Origin: Sphingobacterium wenxiniae
GTDB lineage: Bacteria; Bacteroidota; Bacteroidia; Sphingobacteriales; Sphingobacteriaceae
Assembly: GCF_900116225.1 (NCBI RefSeq)
Contig: NZ_FOZZ01000004.1
Location: 124,001 to 188,000 of the forward strand
Reading direction: 5' to 3'
Length of the DNA: 64,000 bases
Each line of letters starts with the position of its first letter. The stretch's first letter is position 1. Both the position numbers and the translations under genes were made by a program. Below, one piece after another: positions 50,690-62,921 of this stretch. A model generated the notes under the pieces. It saw only the letters and a list, made by a program, of their open reading frames with translations. It did no database searches and was not told where the DNA came from.

Positions 50690-52114
50690 TTATGGGAAGA
50701 TGCCCAACTCTTCGTAAGCCACGCCAATCTTGTCGATAGCACAGACAAATGCTGCTGTACGCAAATCTTCCACGCCTTCGCGGTTTTTATAAATCTCCCG
50801 GATTTCGCCGTAAGAACCAATCATAGTATCTTCCAGACCAGAATGCACCAAGTCAATTTCTGATGGCCCTCTCAAAATAGTCTTGCGTTCCAATTCCGAA
50901 ACCTTTCTGCCTGTTGTAGATTCTATAATATCAATCAACTCTTGGTACATATTTTCGCTAAAGCGTTTCTCCAATCGTCCATAACGCACATGGCTCAGGT
51001 TCTTCAACCACTCAAAATACGAAACCGTTACCCCTCCAGCATTCAGATAAATATCCGGAATAACCAATATACCTTTTTTGTTTAGAATTTCATCCGCTTC
51101 CGCTGTTATTGGACCATTAGCCGCTTCACCGATAATCTTTGCCTGTATCTTGTCTGCATTCTCTGCGTGGATAACACTTTCCAGAGCCGCAGGAATAAGA
51201 ATATCACACGGCTGTTCCAAACCTTCTGCTGGATTAGAGAAGCTAATTGCCCCCGGGAAGTTCAAGATGCCTCCCGTTTGTTGTCTATGTGCCTGGACAG
51301 CATTCAAGTCTAATCCATTCTCATCGTAGATAGCCCCGTCATACTCGATTAACCCCACCAATTTGGCGCCACCTTCGTAGAAATATTTTGCAGCGTGATA
51401 ACCTACATTACCTAGACCTTGCACAATAACCCGTTTCCCAGCAACCCCCGTGGTGAGCCCTAATTGATCCATATCCTCTTGGAAAGAGCAAGCCTCACGG
51501 ACGCCAAAGAATACACCTAATCCTGTAGCCTCCGTACGTCCTCTGACGCCTCCTTGTGAAACAGGTTTGCCAGTTACACAAGCTTGTGCATTAAGATCGT
51601 TCGGGTTCAAAGAGGCATAGGTATCCACAATCCAGCTCATTTCCCGAGAACTCGTTCCATAATCAGGTGCAGGTACATCAATCCCCGGGCCGATGAAGTT
51701 CTTCTTGCACAGTTCGGAGGTATAACGACGTGTAATCTTTTCCAACTCAAAGGCAGAGTATTTTTTGGAATCGATTTTAATCCCACCTTTTCCACCTCCG
51801 AAAGGAACATTCACGATAGCACATTTATAGGTCATCAGTGCGGCCAAAGCCATTACTTCTTCCTGATCCACCTCTAGGCTAAATCGTATACCTCCCTTAC
51901 ATGGAAGTTTGTGGTGCGAGTGTTGCACCCGATAGGCTTCGATAACCTCAATACTGTCTCCTATCTTCACAGGGAACTTCACCCGCAATATAGAATTACA
52001 GGCTTTAATCTGATCCAAAATTCCCTTGTCAAAACGGGTTTGTTTAGCCGCCTTGTCAAAATTGCGTTGTACGCTTTCGAAAAAACTTTGATTTGATGAA
52101 TTTGTATTCGCCAT
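50690..52114 (-). CDS. gdhA: Glutamate dehydrogenase (Glu/Leu/Phe/Val family)
   Basis: A 474-residue NAD(P)-dependent dehydrogenase interconverting glutamate and 2-oxoglutarate plus ammonia. The substrate domain has LPCKGGIRFSLEVDQEEVMALAALMTYKCAIVNVPFGGGKGGI with the catalytic lysines, followed by GPGIDVPAPDYGTSSREMSWIVD. The cofactor domain has VIVQGLGNVGYHAAKYFYE and LIPAALESVIH. It has two extra segments compared with typical 420-residue enzymes, at the N-terminus (about 40 residues) and near the C-terminus (RLEKRFSENMYQELIDIIES). Amino-acid specificity is not certain from sequence alone. Confidence 0.92.
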   Translation of the reverse strand: MANTNSSNQSFFESVQRNFDKAAKQTRFDKGILDQIKACNSILRVKFPVKIGDSIEVIEAYRVQHSHHKLPCKGGIRFSLEVDQEEVMALAALMTYKCAIVNVPFGGGKGGIKIDSKKYSAFELEKITRRYTSELCKKNFIGPGIDVPAPDYGTSSREMSWIVDTYASLNPNDLNAQACVTGKPVSQGGVRGRTEATGLGVFFGVREACSFQEDMDQLGLTTGVAGKRVIVQGLGNVGYHAAKYFYEGGAKLVGLIEYDGAIYDENGLDLNAVQAHRQQTGGILNFPGAISFSNPAEGLEQPCDILIPAALESVIHAENADKIQAKIIGEAANGPITAEADEILNKKGILVIPDIYLNAGGVTVSYFEWLKNLSHVRYGRLEKRFSENMYQELIDIIESTTGRKVSELERKTILRGPSEIDLVHSGLEDTMIGSYGEIREIYKNREGVEDLRTAAFVCAIDKIGVAYEELGIFP

Positions 52115-52294
52115 AGCGTTCTTATGTTTATATTGATCCTTTTTTTACACCTTCTCCCTATCCCAAATCACATATTAAAGTTAGCTAAACTTTAAACAGC
52201 TAAGCAACAAAACAAAAGAATTATATTATTTATTTACAAACAGATAGTTTGTTTAGAAATTCACAAGGATTGCAATTGGTTTTTATAATTCGAG

Positions 52295-52337
52295 TATTTA
52301 TACTTTTGAAGTTTTAAAAACTTCAAAAGTATAAATA
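52295..52337. terminator. Very long AT-rich hairpin after the rhodanese gene
   Basis: Two perfect 21-base arms (starting TATTTATACTTTTGAAG) around a single A form a 43-base palindrome nine bases after the rhodanese stop codon. It is a likely terminator for that gene on the minus strand. It lacks GC pairs in the stem, so it could instead be a mobile palindromic repeat. Outside it, the 232-base gap to gdhA shows nothing clear. Confidence 0.6.
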
Positions 52338-52346
52338 GTATCATTC

Positions 52347-52661
52347 TTAATACACATCCAGTTCTGGATCGATTTCTTCTTTCCAGGCAAGTATCCCGCC
52401 TTGGAGATTGGACAGATTATCAAAACCCTGTTGCTCCAATAACATCACGGCCTGTGCACTGCGTTTTCCCGAACGGCATTGAATAATAACCGGTTTATCT
52501 TTGGAGATTTTATCCGATTCAATGACAATACCTGCCAACGGAATATTCAATCCACCCAAGTTGGAGACTTCATATTCAAATGTTTCACGAACATCAATCA
52601 GTTGAAAGTCCTCCTGATTATCGATCATGTTTTTTAACTCTTGTACTGTAACTTCGTTCAT
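52347..52661 (-). CDS. Single-domain rhodanese-like protein
   Basis: A 104-residue cytosolic sulfurtransferase-like protein. The active-site loop is CRSGKRS with the cysteine expected to carry the persulfide. Other landmarks are FQLIDVRETFEYEVSNLGG (the acidic DVRE motif) and LQGGILAWKEEID at the C-terminus. GlpE-type single-domain rhodaneses transfer sulfur from thiosulfate to cyanide or thiols. It stands alone. Confidence 0.93.
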   Translation of the reverse strand: MNEVTVQELKNMIDNQEDFQLIDVRETFEYEVSNLGGLNIPLAGIVIESDKISKDKPVIIQCRSGKRSAQAVMLLEQQGFDNLSNLQGGILAWKEEIDPELDVY

Positions 52662-52794
52662 ATTTTTATACTTTTATCAAACTTAGAGAAATTTACCCTT
52701 ACCAACAATAGAAGAGTATAATAAGGTAAATTTATACATAACTCCTCTTGAATAAAAATTTTTTGGAGGAAACAAGTGATATTAAGACAACAAC

Positions 52795-54102
52795 ATGATG
52801 AAAAGAAACATCCTTTCGTATCTCTTACTGCTTGCCAGCCAGGCTTATTTCTTATTTTCCACAGCTCAGGTGGCAGACAAAGATGATGTCAAACGTATTA
52901 TTGAAACTTTAGCCTCCGATGATATGCGTGGTCGAGCGGCACTGAGTAAAGATATTGAGCGGGCAGCAGATTTCATTGCCGATGAATTCAAATCTGTCGG
53001 ACTTCAATCTTACACTGAAGAAAACTACAGACAGACTTTTTACATGACCAAGGTCAATTCCTTGGAACAACAAGTCATCATCAACGGTACAACGCTGAAA
53101 AACGAAGACTTTGTGATGATTAGTAGTGCTCCTCAAGTAAGTTGGAATCAAGATAGTACTGTCGAAACCCTGGAAATCAAAGCCGGAGAGGATTTCTCCC
53201 AACGCTTTCGGGAGATTGTGCGCAACAATCCGAATTCCAATATCGTTTGGGTAGATCCTTCTTTCGGACCTATGCTACAGCGCTTTAAGAAGATCTTCCC
53301 GAAAGAGAGTGTTGTTCCAAAGCAGGACAACGTAGAAGATGGGCCAAGCAAGGTCTTTATCCTCAAAAAGGAACCTGTACAGACTTTCCAAATTAACGCA
53401 GCAACCCGCAGAGAGGATTTTCCTTTGTTCAATGTGGCGGCTGTTTTGCCCGGAAAATCCAAGCCTGACGAGTTCGTCATATTCTCAGCGCATTATGACC
53501 ACATCGGTGTATTGGATGCTGTAGAACAGGATTCCATCGCCAATGGAGCCGATGACGATGCTTCAGGAACAACGGCTGTTATCAGTCTAGCAAAACACTT
53601 CAAAAAATTGAATAAAAATGAGCGGACATTAATATTTGTTGCCTTTACTGCTGAAGAAATCGGCATGTTTGGTTCCAAATATTTCTCTAACCAAATAGAC
53701 CCGGATAAGGTTGTGGCCATGATTAATATGGAAATGATCGGAAAAGATTCAAAGTTTGGACCAAACTCCCTTTATATCACTGGATATAATGCCTCAAACC
53801 TGGGGCAATTGATGCAGGAAAATCTTAAAGGAACGGAATTTACTTTTCATCCCGACCCCTATCCGCAACAAAACCTATTTTATCGTAGTGACAATGCGGT
53901 ACTTGCAGCATTAGGTGTACCTGCACATACCTTTTCAACGGTACAAATTGACCAGGATGATTATTACCATACCGTCAGCGATGAAGTAGAAACTTTGGAC
54001 ATCGAAAACATCGTGTCGAGCATTGAGGCTATTGCTAAAGGTGTGGAAGGTATTGTTCAGGGAACACAGACCCCTTCTCGCGTAGAAAAACTAAGGGATT
54101 AG
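52795..54102 (+). CDS. Secreted M28 family metallopeptidase
   Basis: A 435-residue exported aminopeptidase-like protein. The signal peptide ends LFSTAQ; ATG at 52795 and 52798 are both possible. Zinc ligands are readable in order: SAHYDHIG, NGADDDASG, FTAEEIGMFGS (catalytic Glu), MINMEMIG and DDYYHTVSDE. The region about 90-230 is an inserted domain between signal and catalytic core, partly resembling a PA-type lid. It probably removes N-terminal residues from peptides in the periplasm. Monocistronic. Confidence 0.92.
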   Translation: MMKRNILSYLLLLASQAYFLFSTAQVADKDDVKRIIETLASDDMRGRAALSKDIERAADFIADEFKSVGLQSYTEENYRQTFYMTKVNSLEQQVIINGTTLKNEDFVMISSAPQVSWNQDSTVETLEIKAGEDFSQRFREIVRNNPNSNIVWVDPSFGPMLQRFKKIFPKESVVPKQDNVEDGPSKVFILKKEPVQTFQINAATRREDFPLFNVAAVLPGKSKPDEFVIFSAHYDHIGVLDAVEQDSIANGADDDASGTTAVISLAKHFKKLNKNERTLIFVAFTAEEIGMFGSKYFSNQIDPDKVVAMINMEMIGKDSKFGPNSLYITGYNASNLGQLMQENLKGTEFTFHPDPYPQQNLFYRSDNAVLAALGVPAHTFSTVQIDQDDYYHTVSDEVETLDIENIVSSIEAIAKGVEGIVQGTQTPSRVEKLRD

Positions 54103-54143
54103 TACAAAAAGTGAGCGACTTTCGGTCGCTCACTTTTTGTACT
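54101..54143. terminator. Bidirectional terminator between convergent genes
   Basis: A 19-bp perfect stem, AGTACAAAAAGTGAGCGAC with its complement around TTTCG, has T-rich ends in both directions. It overlaps the last bases of both flanking genes. Confidence 0.92.
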
Positions 54144-54630
54144 ATACTTTCTTCTGCATAACGTAATCATCCAGAATAAAGCCGAAATACGGTATATCTA
54201 TCTCCTGTACAACCTCGAATCCTTGTTTAAGGTAAAAGTAATACGCTTTATTCCCTCTATTTACATTAAGCTCCAAAGTATCCACTCTTCTTTTCCGGGC
54301 TTCTTCCGCTGCAAACTGTATAAGTGCTGCGCCATAGCCTTTTCCTTGGCAGGAAGCCAGAAGATAGAGCTTTTCAATACGCAATAAGCATTTATCTTTA
54401 ACTTGAATGGCAATAAACCCAACAGCCTCTTCCCCTTCCCAAAGCAAATAAAAATCCTGACCTCCGCTCATAGTATCACGTATAGCATCTGGTGTATAGC
54501 TCCTATTGAGCATAAATACAATCTGCTCCCTGCTTAAAATATCGGAATAGGTAGCATAATAGGCTGCATTTCCTATGTGATGGATAATGTCTGCTTCCGC
54601 TGGCAAAGCTTTACGAATAGTGTAGGACAT
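54142..54630 (-). CDS. GNAT family N-acetyltransferase
   Basis: A 162-residue GNAT acetyltransferase. The acetyl-CoA pyrophosphate loop is KLYLLASCQGKGYGAALIQFA, followed by LELNVNRGNKAYYFYLKQGFEVV, where motif B begins. The N-terminus has IRKALPAEADIIHHIGNAAYYATYSDIL. Substrate unknown. It starts 5 bases after the TPK-like gene and probably shares its transcript. Confidence 0.9.
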   Translation of the reverse strand: MSYTIRKALPAEADIIHHIGNAAYYATYSDILSREQIVFMLNRSYTPDAIRDTMSGGQDFYLLWEGEEAVGFIAIQVKDKCLLRIEKLYLLASCQGKGYGAALIQFAAEEARKRRVDTLELNVNRGNKAYYFYLKQGFEVVQEIDIPYFGFILDDYVMQKKV

Positions 54631-54635
54631 AACGC

Positions 54636-55199
54636 TTAAATCTCTTCCCCAAGTAAAACAAAATCGTCCGTATTGAATTCCAAATAGATAAATCCGTCCT
54701 GCTCGGTCAGAAAGCAGTCTTTATCTATTTTGGCTATACCCACCAAAGATTTCAATTGGTCCTCCCTTACATGGATTTTTTCACCTTTTTGTTTCCACTT
54801 TTCGTATTTCCTCCGCACTAATACATAGCGTTTCTCCTCAACGAAAAGCACAATGTTGACATATTTACTATAAGCAAATATGCTCTCAGGAATCTTATCA
54901 CAGACCATATTAACCGCACCATATCGATGCTCTACCAAATACCGTAATGTATCTTCGATGATGCCACGAAACAGAGGGATGGTTTTTACTTGTGTCTGGG
55001 GGAATTTTCTTTCGGTAGGAGCGATAACAAAATCTACCTTGATACCCTCAGCCAACAGAAAATCTACCGTATCCTCATCCGTAAAAACTGTTGGGCTCCA
55101 CTCCAGCAGTTGTCCGATAAGCTCCTGGTCCAATACTTTAAAAGATGTTATCAATAAAGCAGGTTCCTGATTTTCCCGAACGATGTGATGTGAGGACAT
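54636..55199 (-). CDS. Thiamine-pyrophosphokinase-like protein, probably inactive
   Basis: A 187-residue protein. The first residues (MSSHHIVRENQEPALLI) and LIGQLLEWSP closely match the start I recall for Sphingobacteriaceae thiamine pyrophosphokinases, and the C-terminal sheet (YEKWKQKGEKIHV, DGFIYLEFNTDDFVLLGEE) fits the thiamine-binding domain. The expected GDxDS and T-DK-TD active-site motifs of the catalytic domain are missing; the matching segments read DEDTVDFLL and VDFVIAPTERKF. Either a degenerate paralogue that binds a ligand or a renamed family. It starts 3 bases after the M20 gene. Confidence 0.5.
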   Translation of the reverse strand: MSSHHIVRENQEPALLITSFKVLDQELIGQLLEWSPTVFTDEDTVDFLLAEGIKVDFVIAPTERKFPQTQVKTIPLFRGIIEDTLRYLVEHRYGAVNMVCDKIPESIFAYSKYVNIVLFVEEKRYVLVRRKYEKWKQKGEKIHVREDQLKSLVGIAKIDKDCFLTEQDGFIYLEFNTDDFVLLGEEI

Positions 55200-55202
55200 T
55201 GC

Positions 55203-56423
55203 TTAATATCCCCCTCCTTTGGAGGGGTTAAGGGAGGATTCCAATTGCTTTAAGGCAATATAGGACATCAAACCGATGCTTAGTTCCAAAGCTTGTTCAT
55301 CAATATCAAACGTTGGTGTATGCACTGCCGAATATATTCCTTTCGCTTTATTACCTGTACCTAAGCGATAGAAGCAGGCATTGGTCTCCTGTGAATAATA
55401 GGAAAAGTCTTCAGCTGCTGGCCAGATGTCCAATTCTAAGACATTCTCTTCTCCGAGATATTCTACAGCAGCCTTTCGAGAAGACGCTGTGATTTTTGCT
55501 TCATTGATCAGGAAAGGGTAGCCTTTACGTACTTCAAAGTCACAGGTTGCCCCCATGCTCTCCGCAATACCGACAGCCATCTTAACCATTTTTTGGTGAG
55601 CTTCGCCACGCCAGTTTTCATCGAATGTCCGAAATGTCCCTTCTAGATATACCTCATCAGGAATAATGTTGGTAGCACCATTGCCCACGATTTTACCCCA
55701 AGACAATACGGTCGGAGTACGTGGGTCGGCCTGACGGCTGACAACTTGCTGCAATGCTGTAATAATCTGTGCTGTAATAGCAATTGGGTCAATATTTTGA
55801 TGTGGATGTGCTCCGTGTCCTCCCTTTCCTTTTACCGTCATAAAAAGTTCATCACAGGAAGCCATATATTTCCCGGAGCGGAACCCCACTTTGCCAGCTT
55901 CTATAAAAGGCATAACATGTTGTCCGATGATACCCTGCGGAGCTGGATTTTGCAACACTCCCTCTTTAATCATAATCGAAGCTCCCCCTGGCAATCGCTC
56001 TTCTCCTGGTTGGAATATCAATTTAATCGTTCCGCCAAATTCCGAACGAAGGGATTGCAATATGTGGGCTACACCCAATAACGATGAAGTATGTACATCA
56101 TGCCCACAAGCATGCATAACGCCTTCATTTTGAGACCCGTAAACCCTTCCTTCTACTTCTTGTATCGGTAAGGCATCCATGTCTGCACGCAATGCCAATA
56201 CTTTGTCCGAAGGTTTTTCCCCGACAATCAGTCCTACCACACCTGTATTGGCCATAGATTCATAAGAAATGCCCAATACATCCAACTTTTCTTTTACAAA
56301 AGCTGCCGTTTGGTATTCTTCAAAGGAAAGTTCCGGATTTTGGTGTAAATGCCTGCGAATAGAAACAACTTCGTTAAAGTACTGTTTAGCTAACTCCTTG
56401 ATTTTATTCTGTAGATAAGGCAT
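55203..56423 (-). CDS. M20 family amidohydrolase/peptidase
   Basis: A 406-residue zinc-dependent amidohydrolase of the IAA-amino-acid hydrolase/N-acyl-aminoacid group. Landmarks: RRHLHQNPELSFEEYQTA, LALRADMDALPIQE, MHACGHDVHTSSLLG (metal ligands), FQPGEERLPGGASIMI (catalytic Glu), FMTVKGKGGHGAHPHQNIDPI (dimerisation domain) and the last ligand in YSAVHTPTFDID. Cytosolic, no signal peptide. Read in tandem with the SPOR-domain gene upstream (11-base gap). Confidence 0.93.
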   Translation of the reverse strand: MPYLQNKIKELAKQYFNEVVSIRRHLHQNPELSFEEYQTAAFVKEKLDVLGISYESMANTGVVGLIVGEKPSDKVLALRADMDALPIQEVEGRVYGSQNEGVMHACGHDVHTSSLLGVAHILQSLRSEFGGTIKLIFQPGEERLPGGASIMIKEGVLQNPAPQGIIGQHVMPFIEAGKVGFRSGKYMASCDELFMTVKGKGGHGAHPHQNIDPIAITAQIITALQQVVSRQADPRTPTVLSWGKIVGNGATNIIPDEVYLEGTFRTFDENWRGEAHQKMVKMAVGIAESMGATCDFEVRKGYPFLINEAKITASSRKAAVEYLGEENVLELDIWPAAEDFSYYSQETNACFYRLGTGNKAKGIYSAVHTPTFDIDEQALELSIGLMSYIALKQLESSLNPSKGGGY

Positions 56424-56434
56424 GGTTGTTTTGT

Positions 56435-56887
56435 TTATTCGTAAGCCCAGATGTCTTCCGTAAAGACAAAGACATTGCTATATTGGGAACGCAGTTGACG
56501 CATGAAGTTATCGGCTTCTGAACGGCTTCTGAAGTCCCCCACTTTCACACGGTAGTTTGGTTCGTCGTAGGTGACATAACTTCCGACATCTTTATAACTC
56601 CTTTGGAAACGGGATTGTACAGCATAGGCATCATTACGGCTTGATCCAGAGAAAATCTGTACCCGAAAACCTCTCACCTTTACCCGTTTTCCGCCTTTTT
56701 TACTCGCTGTACGTTCACCAAGGCTTACCATACGTGCTACAGTAGGATTGATACCATTCTCCGCTCTAAATTCCTGCAATAAGCTGATCAAGGTATCCCG
56801 TTGAACCTCCACAATTCCCGTTTGGGCTTTGCTTATTTGCATAAATCCAATGAACGCTAAACTTAGTATCAATCCTTTCTGCAACAT
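56435..56887 (-). CDS. Exported SPOR domain protein
   Basis: A 150-residue protein with a signal peptide (MLQKGLILSLAFIGFMQIS, ending KAQ). The start at 56887 is chosen because the frame upstream to 56938 has no signal-like features. The C-terminal SPOR domain (about 70-148) reads GFRVQIFSGSSRNDAYAVQSR, YVTYDEPNYRVKVGDFRSRSEADNFM. SPOR domains bind denuded peptidoglycan at division sites. It lies between secA and the M20 gene on the same strand. Confidence 0.9.
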   Translation of the reverse strand: MLQKGLILSLAFIGFMQISKAQTGIVEVQRDTLISLLQEFRAENGINPTVARMVSLGERTASKKGGKRVKVRGFRVQIFSGSSRNDAYAVQSRFQRSYKDVGSYVTYDEPNYRVKVGDFRSRSEADNFMRQLRSQYSNVFVFTEDIWAYE

Positions 56888-56974
56888 TTTTTCAAAAGTT
56901 ATGAAAGTGATCTCAGCGATGGAAGTGAAGTTAATCACTTACTTAGAGCCATTATCACTTTATATTAAATTTTA

Positions 56975-60277
<3,303 letters not shown>

Positions 60278-60523
60278 AATACTTTTTTCTCTGTGTGTTG
60301 CCGTACAATAATGACTCCAATTCTGTTATTGCAGACATTTTGACACTAATCGGGCAAATTTAGGTATTAGATATGATAAGTTACAGGGTTGAAGGTTATT
60401 TTTTTAATTTGTTACGGAAAGATTATTGAGGTACGGCATAACATCTATAATGTCTATCTCATTTTCGTCCTAAGGCGTTGTTTAAACGGTTTTGTTTTTG
60501 ATATACCAATCAAAAAAGCTCCT

Positions 60524-61432
60524 TTATTCTGTTAAGAAAATCCGTTGGTTGGATTCTGGGATTAGCTCCTGTTCCTGCGCTTGCGCAAACATATACTGAA
60601 TAGCACTTCGCCCCTCCTCACCCAAGTTTACAGAATAGCGGTTAACATACAGTTCAATATGCTTGTACATGACACTTTCTTCCATCTCCTGCGCATGGGA
60701 ACGTATATATTCCAACCCCGATTTAGGATTGGCAAAAGCATATTCCACGCTTTCTCTAACCAAGTTGTTAATTTGTTGCTTGATACGTTCGTCCAGACTT
60801 CTTTTCACGACAATACCACCCAATGGAATGGGGTATCCCGTACGCTGTTCCCAAAAGTCGCCTAAGTCAATAACTTTAAGGAGTCCTTTTTCCTGATAGG
60901 TAAACCTATTTTCGTGAATAATCAGCCCTACGTCTATCCTTCCTTCCAACAAGGCGTTTTCAATATCGGAAAAAACCAATTCTACCTTATTCTGTAACTG
61001 CGGGAATGCCAAGCCCAAAAGGAAATTGGCGGTTGTATATTTTCCTGGGATACCAACCCGAAGCTTTGTATCCTGCTCGGCCAAAGGTTCTTTATTGGCT
61101 AACAAAGACCGCAACCTTTTTACCAAAACACCATCTTTTGCAATCAATAAGGGCCCAACACCAAAGCCCAAAGCGCTTCCTGCATCCAAAAGCTCATATT
61201 TATCTTGTGCATACGCAAAGGCATGGTAGCTGAGTTTGGTAATGTCTAGTTCACCACGGAAAGCCTTTTGGTTCAATGTTTCGACATCATGGTATTCTAC
61301 ATCAAAAGTAAATCCCTGTGTATCCACTTTATGATGGATTAGGGCATCAAAAATAAAGGTATCGTTCGGACAGGGAGAAAATCCTAATGATAGATTTGAG
61401 ATGTGAGATGTGGGATTTGAGATGTGAGTCAT
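60524..61432 (-). CDS. mqnD: 1,4-dihydroxy-6-naphthoate synthase MqnD
   Basis: A 302-residue enzyme of the futalosine route to menaquinone; it cleaves cyclic dehypoxanthinyl futalosine. Landmarks: LSLGFSPCPNDTFIFDALIHHKV, DITKLSYHAFAYAQDKYELL, GSALGFGVGPLLIAK, RVGIPGKYTTANFLLGL and DVGLIIHENRFTY. The first 15 residues (MTHISNPTSHISNLS) are encoded by a 21-base direct repeat, so the true start is uncertain; an internal start within or after the repeat would shorten it. The window has no other mqn gene. Downstream and upstream neighbours are unrelated. Confidence 0.93.
   Translation of the reverse strand: MTHISNPTSHISNLSLGFSPCPNDTFIFDALIHHKVDTQGFTFDVEYHDVETLNQKAFRGELDITKLSYHAFAYAQDKYELLDAGSALGFGVGPLLIAKDGVLVKRLRSLLANKEPLAEQDTKLRVGIPGKYTTANFLLGLAFPQLQNKVELVFSDIENALLEGRIDVGLIIHENRFTYQEKGLLKVIDLGDFWEQRTGYPIPLGGIVVKRSLDERIKQQINNLVRESVEYAFANPKSGLEYIRSHAQEMEESVMYKHIELYVNRYSVNLGEEGRSAIQYMFAQAQEQELIPESNQRIFLTE
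61393..61428 (-). repeat. 21-base-period direct repeat at the mqnD start
   Basis: GATTTGAGATGTGAG occurs at 61393-61407 and 61414-61428, exactly 21 bases apart, with ATGTGAG-like copies next to it. In frame it gives the heptad pair HISNPTS / HISNLSL at the N-terminus of MqnD. This kind of GATTTGAGATGTGAG tract is, as I recall, scattered in intergenic regions of related genomes. Confidence 0.6.
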
Positions 61433-61459
61433 GTGAATGATTATTCGACTTATTTTTGC

Positions 61460-61726
61460 TTAAATACTTATTTTTTGTGTGTACAGAAATGCCAACATCG
61501 CCAAAAAGGTAATCAGCACTACGCCTTTCGCCACATTATCCAGTTGGGGATCCCTTCGGTATAAGAGCCTCACCGCAATGAGGTTGACAGCAGCCGCAAC
61601 AATATATGGCACGCCTTCTTTGCCAGCAGGCAAGAGGTCGGTTAAAGAGGTATATCTACTCAACACAAAAGCCAACAGCGGAAATATAAGGCCAAGTAAC
61701 AGCCCTAACCAGATGTTATTCTTCAT
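61460..61726 (-). CDS. Small hydrophobic protein next to surE
   Basis: An 88-residue protein with three hydrophobic segments (IWLGLLLGLIFPLLAFVLSR, VPYIVAAAVNLIAVRLLYR, VAKGVVLITFLAMLAFLYT). The start at 61726 overlaps the surE end by 11 bases, so the two are translationally linked; an upstream in-frame ATG at 61744 is less likely. No family recognised beyond being a small integral membrane protein commonly found behind surE in this group. Confidence 0.7.
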   Translation of the reverse strand: MKNNIWLGLLLGLIFPLLAFVLSRYTSLTDLLPAGKEGVPYIVAAAVNLIAVRLLYRRDPQLDNVAKGVVLITFLAMLAFLYTQKISI

Positions 61727-62510
61727 GCTTCCTGTCACTATCAAAGCTCCACGAGTTCAGTTCCGTAATGGCATGATGCGCCGTCATATCGAATTGTGTC
61801 GGTACAATGGACACAAATCCGTTTGCCAGCGCAGCGGCATCCGTATCCTCCCCTCTATCCAACAACTTGAACTGTCCGGTCATCCAAAAGTATTCACGAT
61901 TATAAGGATCCATCCGTTCATCAAACTCTTCAAACCACTTGGCGGTAGCCTGGCGACAAATCTTAATGCCTTTTATCTCCTTACTGCTATGCGGGAAATT
62001 CACATTTAACAGAACACCCTTCTGCAAGCCGTTTTCCAGAACCTGTTGGACAATGCTGATCAAGTATGGGCGGCAATGGGAAAAATCGGCATGGTGTGAA
62101 AAATCATCCAAAGAAAAACCGATAGAGGGAATATCCTCGATTGCACCTTCTACCGCTGCTGACATCGTTCCAGAATATAGCACATTGATGGAATAGTTCA
62201 AGCCGTGGTTAATCCCCGACACACATAAGTCGGGCTTTGTCCCTTTAAAAATCTTATTGACGGCAAGTTTTACACAATCGACAGGGGTACCAGAACATTT
62301 ATACATTTCCACGCCCTCATAAAGGTCGATTCTATCCAGGCGTAATGGTCTGCCAATGGTAATGGCATGGCCCATACCGGATTGTGGACTGTCGGGCGCA
62401 ACGACCACAACCCGACCTATTTTCTGCATTTCCTCCAAAAGCACCTTAATTCCAGGAGCGGTAATGCCATCGTCGTTGACGACTAAAATCGTTGGTTTTT
62501 TATTTGCCAT
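61716..62510 (-). CDS. surE: 5'/3'-nucleotidase SurE
   Basis: A 264-residue metal-dependent phosphatase that hydrolyses nucleoside monophosphates (stationary-phase survival protein). Landmarks: ILVVNDDGITAPGIKVL (metal ligands in NDDG), VVAPDSPQSGMGHAIT, CSGTPVDCVKLAV, DLCVSGINHGLNYSINVLYSGTMSAAVEGAI and LLNVNFP. Full length, cytosolic. It is upstream of and overlaps the small membrane-protein gene. Confidence 0.96.
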   Translation of the reverse strand: MANKKPTILVVNDDGITAPGIKVLLEEMQKIGRVVVVAPDSPQSGMGHAITIGRPLRLDRIDLYEGVEMYKCSGTPVDCVKLAVNKIFKGTKPDLCVSGINHGLNYSINVLYSGTMSAAVEGAIEDIPSIGFSLDDFSHHADFSHCRPYLISIVQQVLENGLQKGVLLNVNFPHSSKEIKGIKICRQATAKWFEEFDERMDPYNREYFWMTGQFKLLDRGEDTDAAALANGFVSIVPTQFDMTAHHAITELNSWSFDSDRKHEE

Positions 62511-62594
62511 AATGCGAATGTAGGAAAAATTAAACAGCTATTTAAATGCAAAAGTCGGGAATAATAGATTCCAAAACCATAGAGTAAACTAATG

Positions 62595-62628
62595 AAAAAA
62601 GCGCGGAGACAATAAAGTCTCTGCGCTT
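62595..62628 (-). terminator. Terminator of the csbD-like gene
   Basis: AAGCGCAGAGAC pairs with GTCTCCGCGCTT (one mismatch) around TTTATT, followed by six T on the minus strand, 26 bases after the stop codon. Confidence 0.88.
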
Positions 62629-62653
62629 CCATAAACTAAACTTAATGAAAAAA

Positions 62654-62842
62654 CTAACCTAACCCTTTCAACCAGTCAATTACTTCTTCACGTGTTTTAC
62701 CAAGCTTCTGTTGGATTTTACCCAACAACTCCTCGTCTTGGCCTTCTTCGTATTTCAAATCATCATCGGTCCAATCTGCATATTGTTGCTTGATTTTCCC
62801 TTTTAACTCATTCCATTTTCCTTTTAAATCTAAGCTGTCCAT
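62654..62842 (-). CDS. CsbD family stress protein
   Basis: A 62-residue small hydrophilic protein: [20 protein letters not shown], then [32 protein letters not shown]. This is the CsbD pattern (general-stress protein, mostly helical and flexible; biochemical role unknown). The start at 62842 fits the family; an in-frame ATG at 62875 adds an unrelated basic stretch. Monocistronic. Confidence 0.93.
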   Translation of the reverse strand: MDSLDLKGKWNELKGKIKQQYADWTDDDLKYEEGQDEELLGKIQQKLGKTREEVIDWLKGLG

Positions 62843-62921
62843 ATTTTTCCTTTTTAATTGTTTCTTTAATAACAATGCGGAAAGGAAATTGTTTCAAATA
62901 ATTGAATACAAAGTTATCTTG

